Below are positions 35,837 to 44,459 of a DNA stretch of 64,000 nt, in pieces (position 1 is the first letter of the stretch; every line of letters starts with the position of its first letter). The translations under genes were made by a program, and so were the position numbers. The notes below the pieces were generated by a model. That model searched no databases. It was not told the origin of the DNA and saw only the letters and a program-made list of their open reading frames with translations. The stretch covers positions 5,456,001 to 5,520,000 of the forward strand of contig NZ_CP182947.1 of assembly GCF_048320135.1 (NCBI RefSeq), given 5' to 3'. The DNA is from Ideonella_A sakaiensis_A. Its GTDB lineage: Bacteria; Pseudomonadota; Gammaproteobacteria; Burkholderiales; Burkholderiaceae_C.

Positions 35837-36241
35837 CTACCAGACGTTGCCTGCGCCCGGCGCGTAGGACTTCCCGATCACGCTGTCGGCGGTGATCGTC
35901 GTGCATTGCACGAGGCCGGAGAACTTGCTCACCGATGCATTCGTCTCGGACAAGCTGGCGGCGGTCTGAACCCTCACGTTGGCCGAAATCTCGACGTTGA
36001 CGCCAGCCGAGATCAGCACGCTTTTGCTCGAGGCGATCACGACATCATCGTTCTGCACCTGGATCACCGATTCGAGCGCTGCGAGCCGTTCCTCGAGTTC
36101 GTTGACGCGATTGCGCAGCGCTTCGATCAGCGTATTGGTGTCGACGATCTTCGAAACGGTGACCGGTTTCCTGGTCTGCAGCGGCGCGACCCGCTTCATC
36201 GTCGATGTGCGCAGCGGGGTGGTGGATTTCGGCGGCAACAT
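35837..36241 (-). CDS. Small coiled-coil plus beta-repeat protein, spike-like
   Basis: A 134-residue protein starting at ATG 36241 behind GGGAGG. The N-terminal 25 residues are basic and probably unstructured. A heptad coiled coil follows (IVDTNTLIEALRNRVNELEE, then RLAALESVIQV). After it come short alternating strands with regular Val/Ile/Ser/Ala spacing (DDVVIASSKSVLISAGVNVE, ISANVRVQTAASL), ending in DSVIGKSYAPGAGNVW. A trimerising stem followed by a beta-helix is the plan of phage and type VI puncturing spikes. I infer that shape from the repeat pattern only. It has the same strand as the effector-type operon, about 1 kb upstream of it, with a crotonase gene between. Confidence 0.65.
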   Translation of the reverse strand: MLPPKSTTPLRTSTMKRVAPLQTRKPVTVSKIVDTNTLIEALRNRVNELEERLAALESVIQVQNDDVVIASSKSVLISAGVNVEISANVRVQTAASLSETNASVSKFSGLVQCTTITADSVIGKSYAPGAGNVW

Positions 36242-36285
36242 CGTGTGGACCTCCCATGCATCGGACAGGGGTCCAGAATAACGTC

Positions 36286-37269
36286 TCAGCGGTTGACGTC
36301 GACCACCGTGCGCCCACGCAAGCGCCCATCGAGCAGATCCGACGAGGCCGAGATTGCGTCGCTGAGCCCGATCTCGTGGGTCATCGATTCGAGCCGCTCC
36401 GGTGTCAGATGGCTGGCCAGCAGGTCCCAGGCGCGGCGGCGCTCATCGTTCGGATTGAAGACGCAGTTGATGCCGTACAAGGTGACGCCGCGCAGGATGA
36501 ACGGCATCACGGTCGCCGGCAGGTCGAAACCCTGCGCGAGGCCGCACGCTGCCACTGCGCCATACCACTTCGTCGACGCGCAGGCATTGGCCAGCGTGTG
36601 GCTGCCAACGGTATCGACGACACCGGCCCAGCGCTCGCTTTGCAGCGGCTTGCCGGGCGCCGACAGGCTGGCGCGATCGATGATTTCCTTCGCGCCGAGC
36701 GATCGCAGGTAGTCCGTCTCGGCGGCGCGGCCGGTCGATGCGACGACGTCGAAGCCGAGCCCGGCCAGCAGCACGACCGCCACCGAGCCGACGCCGCCGG
36801 TCGAGCCGGTCACCAGCACCGGCCCCTTGTCGGGCGTCAGCCCGTGTTTCTGCAGCGCCATCACGCACAGTGCCGCGGTATAGCCGGCGGTGCCGATCGC
36901 CATCGCCTGCCGCGTGTCGTAGGCGGCCGGCAGTTTCAGCAGCCAGTCCGATTTCAGCCGTGCGCGCTGCGCGAGGCCGCCCCAGTCGGTCTCGCCGATG
37001 CCCCAGCCGTTGACGACGATGCGGTCGCCGGCCTTCCAGGAAGGGTCGTCGCTGCGCTCGACGACGCCAGCGAGGTCGATGCCGGGCACGAGCGGCCATT
37101 TCTTGACGATCGCGCCACGGCCGGTGATCGCCAGCGCATCCTTGAAATTGAGGCTCGAATAGTCGACGCGCACGTCGACATTGCCGGCCGGCAGCGCCGC
37201 CTCGTCGAGGTCGACCAGCGACGCGTTGGTTTTTGCATCGGTGCGTTGCAGCAGCAGGGCTCTGAACAT
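36286..37269 (-). CDS. acuI: Acrylyl-CoA reductase (NADPH)
   Basis: Medium-chain reductase that reduces acryloyl-CoA to propionyl-CoA. 327 residues from ATG 37269, preceded by GAGG; YSSLNFKDALAITGRG and VPGIDLAGVVE are the quinone-oxidoreductase signatures, VTGSTGGVGSVAVVLLAGLG is the NADPH Rossmann turn, and the NCVFNPNDERRRAWDLL tail is typical of AcuI/YhdH. There are no zinc ligands, as expected. It starts 11 bp after the icmF stop, so the two are one operon. AcuI serves 3-hydroxypropionate, acrylate and DMSP breakdown and detoxification. The link to a mutase suggests short-chain acyl-CoA metabolism. Confidence 0.9.
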   Translation of the reverse strand: MFRALLLQRTDAKTNASLVDLDEAALPAGNVDVRVDYSSLNFKDALAITGRGAIVKKWPLVPGIDLAGVVERSDDPSWKAGDRIVVNGWGIGETDWGGLAQRARLKSDWLLKLPAAYDTRQAMAIGTAGYTAALCVMALQKHGLTPDKGPVLVTGSTGGVGSVAVVLLAGLGFDVVASTGRAAETDYLRSLGAKEIIDRASLSAPGKPLQSERWAGVVDTVGSHTLANACASTKWYGAVAACGLAQGFDLPATVMPFILRGVTLYGINCVFNPNDERRRAWDLLASHLTPERLESMTHEIGLSDAISASSDLLDGRLRGRTVVDVNR

Positions 37270-37280
37270 CTTCTGCGACC

Positions 37281-40200
37281 TCACATGCTGCGCCGGTACT
37301 GGCCGCCGACTTCGAACAAGGCATCGGTAATCTGGCCGAGCGAGCAGACCCGCACCGCATCCATCAGCACCGCAAACACATTCTGGTTGTCGATCACCGC
37401 CTTCTGCAGCCGCTGCAGCATCGCCGGCGCCTCATTTGCATGGCGGGAATGGAATTCGGCCAGCCGCGTCAGCTGCGACTGCTTCTCGGCTTCGGTCGAG
37501 CGGGCCAGTTCGAGCACGTCGGGCACCTGGTCGCCATGCGGATTGCGGAAGGTGTTGACGCCGACAATCGGGTACTCGCCGGTGTGCTTGAGCATCTCGT
37601 AGTGCATGCTCTCTTCCTGGATCTTGCCGCGCTGGTAGCCGGTTTCCATCGCGCCGAGCACGCCACCGCGTTCGGCGATCTTCTCGAATTCCTGCAGCAC
37701 CATCTCCTCGACCAGTTCGGTCAGTTCGTCGATGATGAATGCGCCCTGGTTCGGGTTCTCGTTTTTCGCCAGCCCCCACTCGCGGTTGATGATCAGCTGG
37801 ATCGCCATCGCGCGGCGCACGCTTTCCTCGGTCGGCGTCGTGATCGCCTCGTCGAAGGCATTGGTGTGCAGGCTGTTGCAGTTGTCGTAGATCGCGATCA
37901 GCGCCTGCAGCGTCGTGCGGATGTCGTTGAACTGGATCTCCTGCGCATGCAGGCTGCGCCCGCTGGTCTGCACGTGGTATTTGAGCTTCTGCGAACGTTC
38001 GTTGGCGCCATAACGTTCCTTCATCGCGACCGCCCAGATGCGACGCGCGACCCGGCCGAGCACGGTGTATTCCGGATCCATGCCGTTGCTGAAGAAGAAG
38101 CTCAGGTTCGGCGCGAAATCGTCGATGTGCATGCCGCGGGCCAGATAGGCCTCGACGAAGGTGAAGCCATTGCTCAGCGTGAACGCCAGCTGGCTGATCG
38201 GGTTGGCGCCGGCTTCGGCGATGTGATAACCACTGATCGACACCGAATAGAAATTGCGCACATCGTGGTGCACGAAATATTCGGCGATGTCGCCCATCAC
38301 CTTCAGGCTGAACTCGGTGCTGAAGATGCAGGTGTTCTGGCCCTGGTCTTCCTTCAGGATGTCGGCCTGGACCGTACCGCGCACATTCGCCAGCGTCCAG
38401 GCGCGGATCTTGTCGGCTTCGGTGTCGGTCGGCTCGCGGTTGTTGTCGACCCTGAACTTGTGCAGGCTCTGGTCGATCGCGGTATTCATGAACATCGCGA
38501 GGATCGTCGGCGCCGGTCCGTTGATCGTCATGCTGACCGAGGTCGCCGGATGCGTCAGGTCGAAGCCGCTGTACAACACCTTCATGTCATCGAGCGTCGC
38601 GATCGACACGCCCGAATTGCCGACCTTGCCGTAGATGTCGGGCCGCGGATCGGGATCGTTGCCGTACAGCGTGACCGAGTCGAATGCGGTGCTCAGGCGC
38701 TTCGCCGGCAAACCTTCGCTGAGCAGCTTGAAGCGGCGGTTGGTGCGGAAGGCGTCACCTTCGCCGGCGAACATCCGGGTCGGATCCTCGCCCTCGCGCT
38801 TGAAGGCGAAGGTGCCGGCGGTATACGGGAAGCTGCCCGGCACGTTGTCGAGCATCAGCCACTTCACGATCTCGCCGTGGTCCTCGTATTTCGGCAATGC
38901 GACCTTGCGGATCTTGTTGCCCGACAGCGTTGTGTGGATCAGCGAGGTGCGGATCTCCTTGTCGCGGATCTTCACGACATATTCCTCGCCGGCGTAGGCC
39001 TGCTGCATCTGCGGCCACATCGACAGCAGCTTCTTGGCCGACGGATCGAGCCGCGATTCGCGCTGCTCGGCGAGGTTGATCGCCGCCTCGGCGGCCTTCG
39101 GCTTGTCCGGCTTGGCGTCGTTGAGCATCGTCGCCGATGCGCGCAACTGCTGGATCTCGCGTGCCAGCCGCGCCTGTTCGACCGCGCGGCGCTTGTAGCC
39201 GCGCACGGTATCGCTGATTTCGGCCAGATAACGCACGCGGGCGCCGGGCACGATTGGCACCTGGTGCGTGCTGTGCCTTGTCGCCACCGGCGGCAGCCGC
39301 GACTCGCCGACCTGCAGTCCGAGCTCGGTCAGCCGCGGCAGCAGCGCCTGGTACAGGGCGGTGACGCCGTCGTCGTTGAAGCGGCTGGCCATCGTGCCGA
39401 AGACCGGCATCTGGTCCGGACTGGTGCCGAAGGCTTCGCGGTTGCGCTGCACCTGCTTCGCGACATCGCGCAGCGCGTCGGCCGCGCCTTTGCGGTCGAA
39501 CTTGTTGATCGCGATGAACTCGGCGAAGTCAAGCATGTCGATCTTCTCGAGCTGGCTGGCGGCGCCGAATTCCGGCGTCATCACGTACATCGGCACGTCG
39601 ACCAGCGGCACGATCGCCGCATCGCCCTGGCCGATGCCCGAGGTCTCGACGATCACCAGGTCGAAGCCGGCCAGCTTGACCGCGGCCAGCACATCGGGCA
39701 GCGCCTGGCTGACCTCGCTGCCGAAATCGCGCGTCGCGAGGCTGCGCATGAAGACGCGGTGGCCGCTATCGTCGGCTGACTCCAGCCGGCGCCGCCACGG
39801 GCCGATGGCATTCATCCGGATGCGGTCGCCGAGCAGCGCGCCGCCACTCTTGCGGCGTGATGGATCGATGCTGATCACCGCCAGTTGCAGCCGGTCGTCC
39901 TGATCGAGGCGGATGCGGCGGATCAGCTCATCGGTCAACGAGCTCTTGCCGGCGCCACCGGTGCCGGTGATGCCGAGCACCGGCGTCTTGATCTGCTTGG
40001 CCTGCTCGAGCAGCTTGTCCTTCAGCGACGGTTCGACGCTGCCGTTTTCAAGTGCGGTGATCAGCTGCGCCAGCGAGCGCCGTGATTTTTCGGACGGGCC
40101 CTTGATCGCATCGAGCGAGGCCGGCGCGTGCTCCGACAAATCGAGGTCGGCCAGCATCACCATCTCGCCGATCATGCCGGCCAGGCCCATGCGCTGGCCA

Positions 40201-40598
40201 TCCTCCGGGCTGTAGATGCGGGCAACGCCGTACTGCTGCAGCTCGGCGATCTCGCTCGGCACGATGACGCCGCCACCGCCGCCGAATACCTTGATGTGGG
40301 CACCGCCGCGCTGCTTCAGCAGGTCGACCATGTATTTGAAATATTCGACGTGGCCGCCCTGGTAGGAGCTGATCGCGATGCCCTGCACATCCTCCTGCAG
40401 CGCCGCGGTGACGACCTCGTCGACCGAGCGGTTGTGGCCGAGGTGGATCACCTCGCAGCCCATGCCCTGCAGGATGCGGCGCATGATGTTGATCGCGGCG
40501 TCGTGGCCGTCGAACAGGCTCGCGGCGGTGACGAAACGCACCTTATGGGTCGGCTTGTATTGTGCAAGCGCCTTGTACTCTGCGGACAGATCGGTCAT
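37281..40598 (-). CDS. icmF: Fused isobutyryl-CoA mutase with built-in G-protein chaperone
   Basis: Coenzyme-B12 enzyme interconverting isobutyryl- and n-butyryl-CoA. 1105 residues in three parts: a B12-binding domain at the N terminus (SLFDGHDAAINIMRRIL), a MeaI-type GTPase middle with P-loop GITGTGGAGKSSLTDEL and the DPSRRKSGGALLGDRIRMN block, and the mutase barrel (TAGTFAFKREGEDPTRMFAG, SISGYHIAEAGANPISQLAF, QTSGRSLHAQEIQFNDIRTT). Length and fusion order match IcmF. Pivalyl-CoA mutase PcmF shares this plan, and the two differ at few active-site residues that I did not verify. A ribosome site AGGAG precedes ATG 40598. A divergent AraC regulator lies upstream and acuI downstream. Confidence 0.94.
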   Translation of the reverse strand: MTDLSAEYKALAQYKPTHKVRFVTAASLFDGHDAAINIMRRILQGMGCEVIHLGHNRSVDEVVTAALQEDVQGIAISSYQGGHVEYFKYMVDLLKQRGGAHIKVFGGGGGVIVPSEIAELQQYGVARIYSPEDGQRMGLAGMIGEMVMLADLDLSEHAPASLDAIKGPSEKSRRSLAQLITALENGSVEPSLKDKLLEQAKQIKTPVLGITGTGGAGKSSLTDELIRRIRLDQDDRLQLAVISIDPSRRKSGGALLGDRIRMNAIGPWRRRLESADDSGHRVFMRSLATRDFGSEVSQALPDVLAAVKLAGFDLVIVETSGIGQGDAAIVPLVDVPMYVMTPEFGAASQLEKIDMLDFAEFIAINKFDRKGAADALRDVAKQVQRNREAFGTSPDQMPVFGTMASRFNDDGVTALYQALLPRLTELGLQVGESRLPPVATRHSTHQVPIVPGARVRYLAEISDTVRGYKRRAVEQARLAREIQQLRASATMLNDAKPDKPKAAEAAINLAEQRESRLDPSAKKLLSMWPQMQQAYAGEEYVVKIRDKEIRTSLIHTTLSGNKIRKVALPKYEDHGEIVKWLMLDNVPGSFPYTAGTFAFKREGEDPTRMFAGEGDAFRTNRRFKLLSEGLPAKRLSTAFDSVTLYGNDPDPRPDIYGKVGNSGVSIATLDDMKVLYSGFDLTHPATSVSMTINGPAPTILAMFMNTAIDQSLHKFRVDNNREPTDTEADKIRAWTLANVRGTVQADILKEDQGQNTCIFSTEFSLKVMGDIAEYFVHHDVRNFYSVSISGYHIAEAGANPISQLAFTLSNGFTFVEAYLARGMHIDDFAPNLSFFFSNGMDPEYTVLGRVARRIWAVAMKERYGANERSQKLKYHVQTSGRSLHAQEIQFNDIRTTLQALIAIYDNCNSLHTNAFDEAITTPTEESVRRAMAIQLIINREWGLAKNENPNQGAFIIDELTELVEEMVLQEFEKIAERGGVLGAMETGYQRGKIQEESMHYEMLKHTGEYPIVGVNTFRNPHGDQVPDVLELARSTEAEKQSQLTRLAEFHSRHANEAPAMLQRLQKAVIDNQNVFAVLMDAVRVCSLGQITDALFEVGGQYRRSM

Positions 40599-40749
40599 GT
40601 CGGGTCTCCTGGTCCGACACTGTAGTCAGGTATTGCGCTGACCGCCATGCCCTGAGCCACCAGGATGGTGGCTGTTTTTGCCAGCGCGGTCGGATAATTG
40701 CCACGAATACCGGGGCAGGGGGCAGGCCATCACGAACGAAAAGGACAGT

Positions 40750-41769
40750 GTCTCGACCTATTTCGTCGCCGCAGCGGTGGCCCGGCTGGCGCCCGCGGCG
40801 CGCGACCGCGTGCTGGCGGCGGCAGGTATTCCGCCCGAACTGGCACTGATCGGCCGGGCCCGGGTGCCGGCGCCGGCCTATTCGGCGTTGTGGCTGGCGG
40901 TCGCACGCGAACTCGACGATGAGTTTTTCGGCCTCGACAGCCGCGCGATGAAGGTCGGCAGCTTTGCACTGCTCAGCCAGGCGGTGCTCGGTTGCCCGAC
41001 CCTCGACCGCGCGGTGCGCCGGATGCTGCGCGGCTTTTCGGTGCTGCTCGACGATGTCGGCGGCAAACTGTCTTTGTCAGCCGATGCGTCGACGGCGGAG
41101 ATCATCATCACCAACCGCATCGCCGATTCGAGCGATCGGCGCTTTGCCGACGAGACCTTTCTGGTGCTGGTGCATGGCCTGATGTGCTGGCTGATCGGCC
41201 GCCGGCTGGCCCTGCAGCAGGTCGACTTCGCGTTTCCGCGGCCGCCGCATGCCGGTGAATATACGCAGATGTTCTGCCAGCATGTCGCCTTCGATGCGCC
41301 GCGGACCGCGATCCGTTTCGACGCCGCTGCGCTGTCGGCGCCGGTGGTGCAGGACGCCGCCAGCCTGAAGCGGTTTCTGGCGACCGCGCCGCAGTCGGTT
41401 TTCCTGAAATACCGCAACGAGGACAGCTGGACCGCGCGGGTGCGGCGCTGCCTGCGCGCCGCTGTCGAACGGGACCGCGGCTGGCCGGTATTTGCTGCGG
41501 TCGCCGGCGCACTCGGCACCGCCGAGACGACGCTGCGGCGCCGGCTCGACGCCGAAGGCAGCAGCTACCAGGGCATCAAGGACCAGCTGCGCAGCGATCT
41601 GGCGGTCGAGCAGCTGTGCCAGGGAGATGCAAGTGTCGAGGCGATCGCGGCGCTGCTCGGTTTTCAGGATGTCAGCGCATTTCACCGCGCATTCAGGCGC
41701 TGGAACGGCGTGTCGCCCGGCGAATTCAGGCGCCGCCAACGCCTGGCCACGGTCGCGCGCCGGGCCTGA
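40750..41769 (+). CDS. AraC family transcriptional regulator
   Basis: A regulator of about 339 residues. The N-terminal two thirds is the arabinose-binding-like domain of the OruR/ArgR-type subgroup (ALLSQAVLGCPTLDRAVRRM, VHGLMCWLIGRRLALQQVDF), and the C-terminal domain has paired helix-turn-helices (AVAGALGTAETTLRRRLDAE, then VEAIAALLGFQDVSAFHRAF and the RRWNGVSPGEFRRR signature). The open frame runs back to a TTG at 40678. I prefer GTG 40750 because the family's N terminus aligns there, though its ribosome site is weak. It is divergent from icmF with about 150 bp between, so it probably controls icmF-acuI. The inducer is unknown. Confidence 0.8.
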   Translation, partial: VSTYFVAAAVARLAPAARDRVLAAAGIPPELALIGRARVPAPAYSALWLAVARELDDEFFGLDSRAMKVGSFALLSQAVLGCPTLDRAVRRMLRGFSVLLDDVGGKLSLSADASTAEIIITNRIADSSDRRFADETFLVLVHGLMCWLIGRRLALQQVDFAFPRPPHAGEYTQMFCQHVAFDAPRTAIRFDAAALSAPVVQDAASLKRFLATAPQSVFLKYRNEDSWTARVRRCLRAAVERDRGWPVFAAVAGALGTAETTLRRRLDAEGSSYQGIKDQLRSDLAVEQLCQGDASVEAIAALLGFQDVSAFHRAFRRWNGVSPGEFRRRQRLATVARRA

Positions 41770-41794
41770 ACTGGGCGCCGGCACGCCGCCAGGC

Positions 41795-42004
41795 TCAGCC
41801 TTCGAGCCGGAAGCCGATCTTCAGCGCAACCTGGTAATGCCCGACCTTGCCATTGACGACATGGCCGCGGGTCTCGATGACTTCGAACCAGTCGATGTTG
41901 CGCAGCGTCTTCGACGCGGTTTCGAGGGCCTGCTGGATCGCGGCATCGGTGCCGGTCGGTGACGAGCCGACGATTTCGACGACCTTGTAGACGTGGCTGG
42001 ACAT
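41795..42004 (-). CDS. Dodecin
   Basis: A 69-residue protein that assembles into a hollow dodecamer binding flavin or CoA. The sequence reads as a complete dodecin: HVYKVVEIVGSSPTGTDAAI, QQALETASKTLRNIDWFEVI and the antiparallel-strand end GHYQVALKIGFRLEG. The flavin-stacking Trp is in NIDWFEV. It is a single gene with its own upstream region, which also contains the porin terminator read on the same strand. The likely role is flavin storage or buffering. Confidence 0.93.
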   Translation of the reverse strand: MSSHVYKVVEIVGSSPTGTDAAIQQALETASKTLRNIDWFEVIETRGHVVNGKVGHYQVALKIGFRLEG

Positions 42005-42133
42005 GGCTTCTCCTGTTGTTTCTGGGTTGCGAACGTCTGGCGACCTCCGCGCGGCGGTCGTTCAGCGTGTCGAACGGCCAGCGTACACCGGCCGGCAACG
42101 CATCACAAGGCAGGCGCGACGGCCGATCGCAGC

Positions 42134-42168
42134 AAAAAAAATGGCCGGCGCTGCAAGCGTCGGCCATT
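42134..42168 (-). terminator. Rho-independent terminator of the porin gene
   Basis: On the minus strand a hairpin ATGGCCGACGCT / AGCGCCGGCCAT with a short TGC loop is followed directly by a run of eight T. It lies 55 bp past the porin stop and is correctly oriented for it. One mismatch in the stem. Confidence 0.85.
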
Positions 42169-42222
42169 TGATCACCGCGGCCCGTTGCCTTGGCGGCAGC
42201 GGGCGCGGGGTGCCCAGCAGGA

Positions 42223-43452
42223 TCAGAAGCGGTGGCGAATGCCGACCGCGAAATTGTTCGAGTCGGTGCCGGCGCTGGCGGTCACGCCGCCGAGGAAACC
42301 GGCCTGTCCAGGCGCAGCCTGGGCCAGGTTCTTGTTGTTGAAGTGCGTCAACACGATGTTCAGGTCGGTGCGCTTCGAGAAGGCGTAGGTGAAGACCGCG
42401 CCATACGAGGCGACGTCGGAGTTGGTGCCGAGGCGGTCATCGAGGTAGCTGTAGGCGACGCTCAGCATGTGCTGGCCGACCGGCAGTCGGTAGCCGACGT
42501 GGTACAGGCGCGCATCCTGGCGGGCTGCACGGACGAAGGCGTTCTCGACCACCAGCGCGGTGGCTGCGCCGGTCAGCGGTGTCAGCGCGGTGCGGATCGA
42601 CGACAGGCCCGACGGGTTCTTGTCCTTGATCAGCATCACCTGGCCGACCGCGGTGCCCGGGCCGACGTCGGCGGTGCCGCCGAAGACGCTGGTCGTCAGC
42701 GATTTCTGGCCGAATTCGTTCTCGCGCGTGTTGTGGGCGACACCGGCCGAAAACTTCGCGCCCTTGTAGATCACATTGCCGCCGACAAAACGGCCGGTGG
42801 CCGGATCGTTTTCATGCAGGCCGTACATCAGCGCCGCAGAGATCGGACCCTGGACGATGCGGTAGGCCACCGTGTTGGCGAGCCGGATGTCGATCGTCGG
42901 AGGGAAGGAGCCGATCTGGCCACCGGACAGGCTCGACTCGGTCTTGGTCGTGTCGAAGGTCGCCGCGACTTCGTAGCCGGGCGTGTACTGCCGACCGGCG
43001 AGAATCGCGCCAACCGGCGTCACCAGACCGACCCACACCTGGCGGTCCCACATCCGGCCTGGCAGGTTGACGCCGAGCGTACTGCCGATGTTGGCCGCGA
43101 CGCCGCTGACCGCGGGTTGCAGCGCCGGGAACAGGCCCAGCATCGCGGCATTCGAGAAGCGGTCAGGCAGTTGCGAGCCCGACGCCGGTCGGGTGCCGGT
43201 GCTGCCGGTGTCGAGTTCGAGCCGGTGTTCCATCGTGAACAGCGCGCGGAATCCGCCGCCGATGTCCTCGCTGCCCTTCAGGCCGAATCGCGAGCCTTCC
43301 ATGATGCCGCTGACGATCTGGTTCTGGGTGCCGCCGCGCAAACCGGTGACTCGGCTGTAACCGGCATCGGCGATGCCATACAGCTGGACGTTTTGCGCCA
43401 TGGCGACCGGGACGGTTGCGCCAAGCGCGGCAAGGGCGAAAATTTTTTTCAT
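42223..43452 (-). CDS. Outer-membrane general porin (Burkholderiales type)
   Basis: A trimeric 16-stranded diffusion porin of 409 residues. The signal peptide is MKKIFALAALGATVPVAMA with cleavage before QNVQLYGIADAGYSR, an opening shared by Bordetella, Burkholderia and Acidovorax porins. Later features are SRFGLKGSEDIGGGFRALFT, RQVWVGLVTPVGAILAGRQY (loop 3 region) and the C-terminal strand ending in FAVGIRHRF with terminal Phe, the BAM-recognition signal. Start 43452 is set by the signal peptide; the longer frame is non-coding. It is probably highly expressed: a strong terminator follows. Confidence 0.93.
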   Translation of the reverse strand: MKKIFALAALGATVPVAMAQNVQLYGIADAGYSRVTGLRGGTQNQIVSGIMEGSRFGLKGSEDIGGGFRALFTMEHRLELDTGSTGTRPASGSQLPDRFSNAAMLGLFPALQPAVSGVAANIGSTLGVNLPGRMWDRQVWVGLVTPVGAILAGRQYTPGYEVAATFDTTKTESSLSGGQIGSFPPTIDIRLANTVAYRIVQGPISAALMYGLHENDPATGRFVGGNVIYKGAKFSAGVAHNTRENEFGQKSLTTSVFGGTADVGPGTAVGQVMLIKDKNPSGLSSIRTALTPLTGAATALVVENAFVRAARQDARLYHVGYRLPVGQHMLSVAYSYLDDRLGTNSDVASYGAVFTYAFSKRTDLNIVLTHFNNKNLAQAAPGQAGFLGGVTASAGTDSNNFAVGIRHRF

Positions 43453-43711
43453 TGGGGCTGCTCCAGCTGCACGAACCATCCCGCATTGTGCCGGCGCGAC
43501 CAAGCCGGCCGGGCCCGCGTGTCGCGCAATTCCCACGCACAGTTACCCTAGGTGTTACCCGGATGGCCGCATCCGGCCGAATGGTGCCGGAGATGCCATC
43601 GGGCGCCGGCGCGGCGCGGCAGGCCGGACGGCGCGGGCCGCAGCGCTTGTGGGCCGGTGATCCATGCGCCGGCGCGGCTGCGTCCGCAAAGACACGCCGC
43701 GCGGCGGCTAC

Positions 43712-44335
43712 TCACTGTTTCGGCAATTCGATGATCAGCATGTCGACCCGCCGGTTCGACGCGCGACCCTCGGCCGTGTCATTGCTGGCGATCGGGTCCG
43801 ACTGGCCCTTGCCCTCGGAGAGCATGCGGCTCGCCGGCACGCCTTCCTTGACGAGGAAGTTGATCGTCGCCGCGGCACGCGCCTCCGACAGCTTGTCGTT
43901 CAGCTGGGCGTCGCCGGTATTGTCGGTATGCCCGGTGACCTTCATCGACAGATTGGAGTAGGTCTGCAGTCCATTGGCAAGCTGGCGCAGGAAGTCCATG
44001 AAGCTCGGGCTCAACGCGGCACTGCCGGTATTGAACGAGGTGTCGCCGGTCGCGCGCAGCAGCAGCGCACCGGTCGAGGTGCGGGTGATCGATACCCCCT
44101 TGTCGCTGGCGAGCCGCTTCAGGATCGTCTCGAGCATGCCGATCGATGACGGCGCCGGCTGGGGTGCGGCAGTTGCCGGCCTCGACGGTGCGGGTGCAGC
44201 CATCGCAGGCGCCCTGGCCGGAGCGGCTGCCGGCGGGGCCGTTGCCGCCGGCGCCTTCGCGGGCGGGGTTTCGCAGCCGGCGAGTGCCAATGCGGCGGCA
44301 AGCACTGCCAAGTGGGTCAGGCGATCAGGAATCAT
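43712..44335 (-). CDS. OmpA-like peptidoglycan-binding lipoprotein
   Basis: A 207-residue lipoprotein with lipobox LALAGC (Cys21), an Ala/Pro-rich linker (22-65) and an OmpA C-terminal domain. The latter shows LSMKVTGHTDNTGDAQLNDK, LSEARAAATINFLVKEGVPA and the GRASNRRVDMLI ending, where the conserved Asp and Arg bind meso-diaminopimelate. It should tether the envelope to peptidoglycan like Pal, but it lacks the tol genes nearby, so it is one of the many OmpA lipoproteins. GGAGG precedes the ATG at 44335. Confidence 0.88.
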   Translation of the reverse strand: MIPDRLTHLAVLAAALALAGCETPPAKAPAATAPPAAAPARAPAMAAPAPSRPATAAPQPAPSSIGMLETILKRLASDKGVSITRTSTGALLLRATGDTSFNTGSAALSPSFMDFLRQLANGLQTYSNLSMKVTGHTDNTGDAQLNDKLSEARAAATINFLVKEGVPASRMLSEGKGQSDPIASNDTAEGRASNRRVDMLIIELPKQ

Positions 44336-44459
44336 CGAAACCTCCGGTTATTGTTGGCTGAATGCAGCGCGCGCTGGCGAGCATCCTTGTCGTCGGATGC
44401 ACCGAAGTTACCATCCGATTGCATCGCTGGCTAGCTTGGGAAGTTGGCCGGACACGCGC

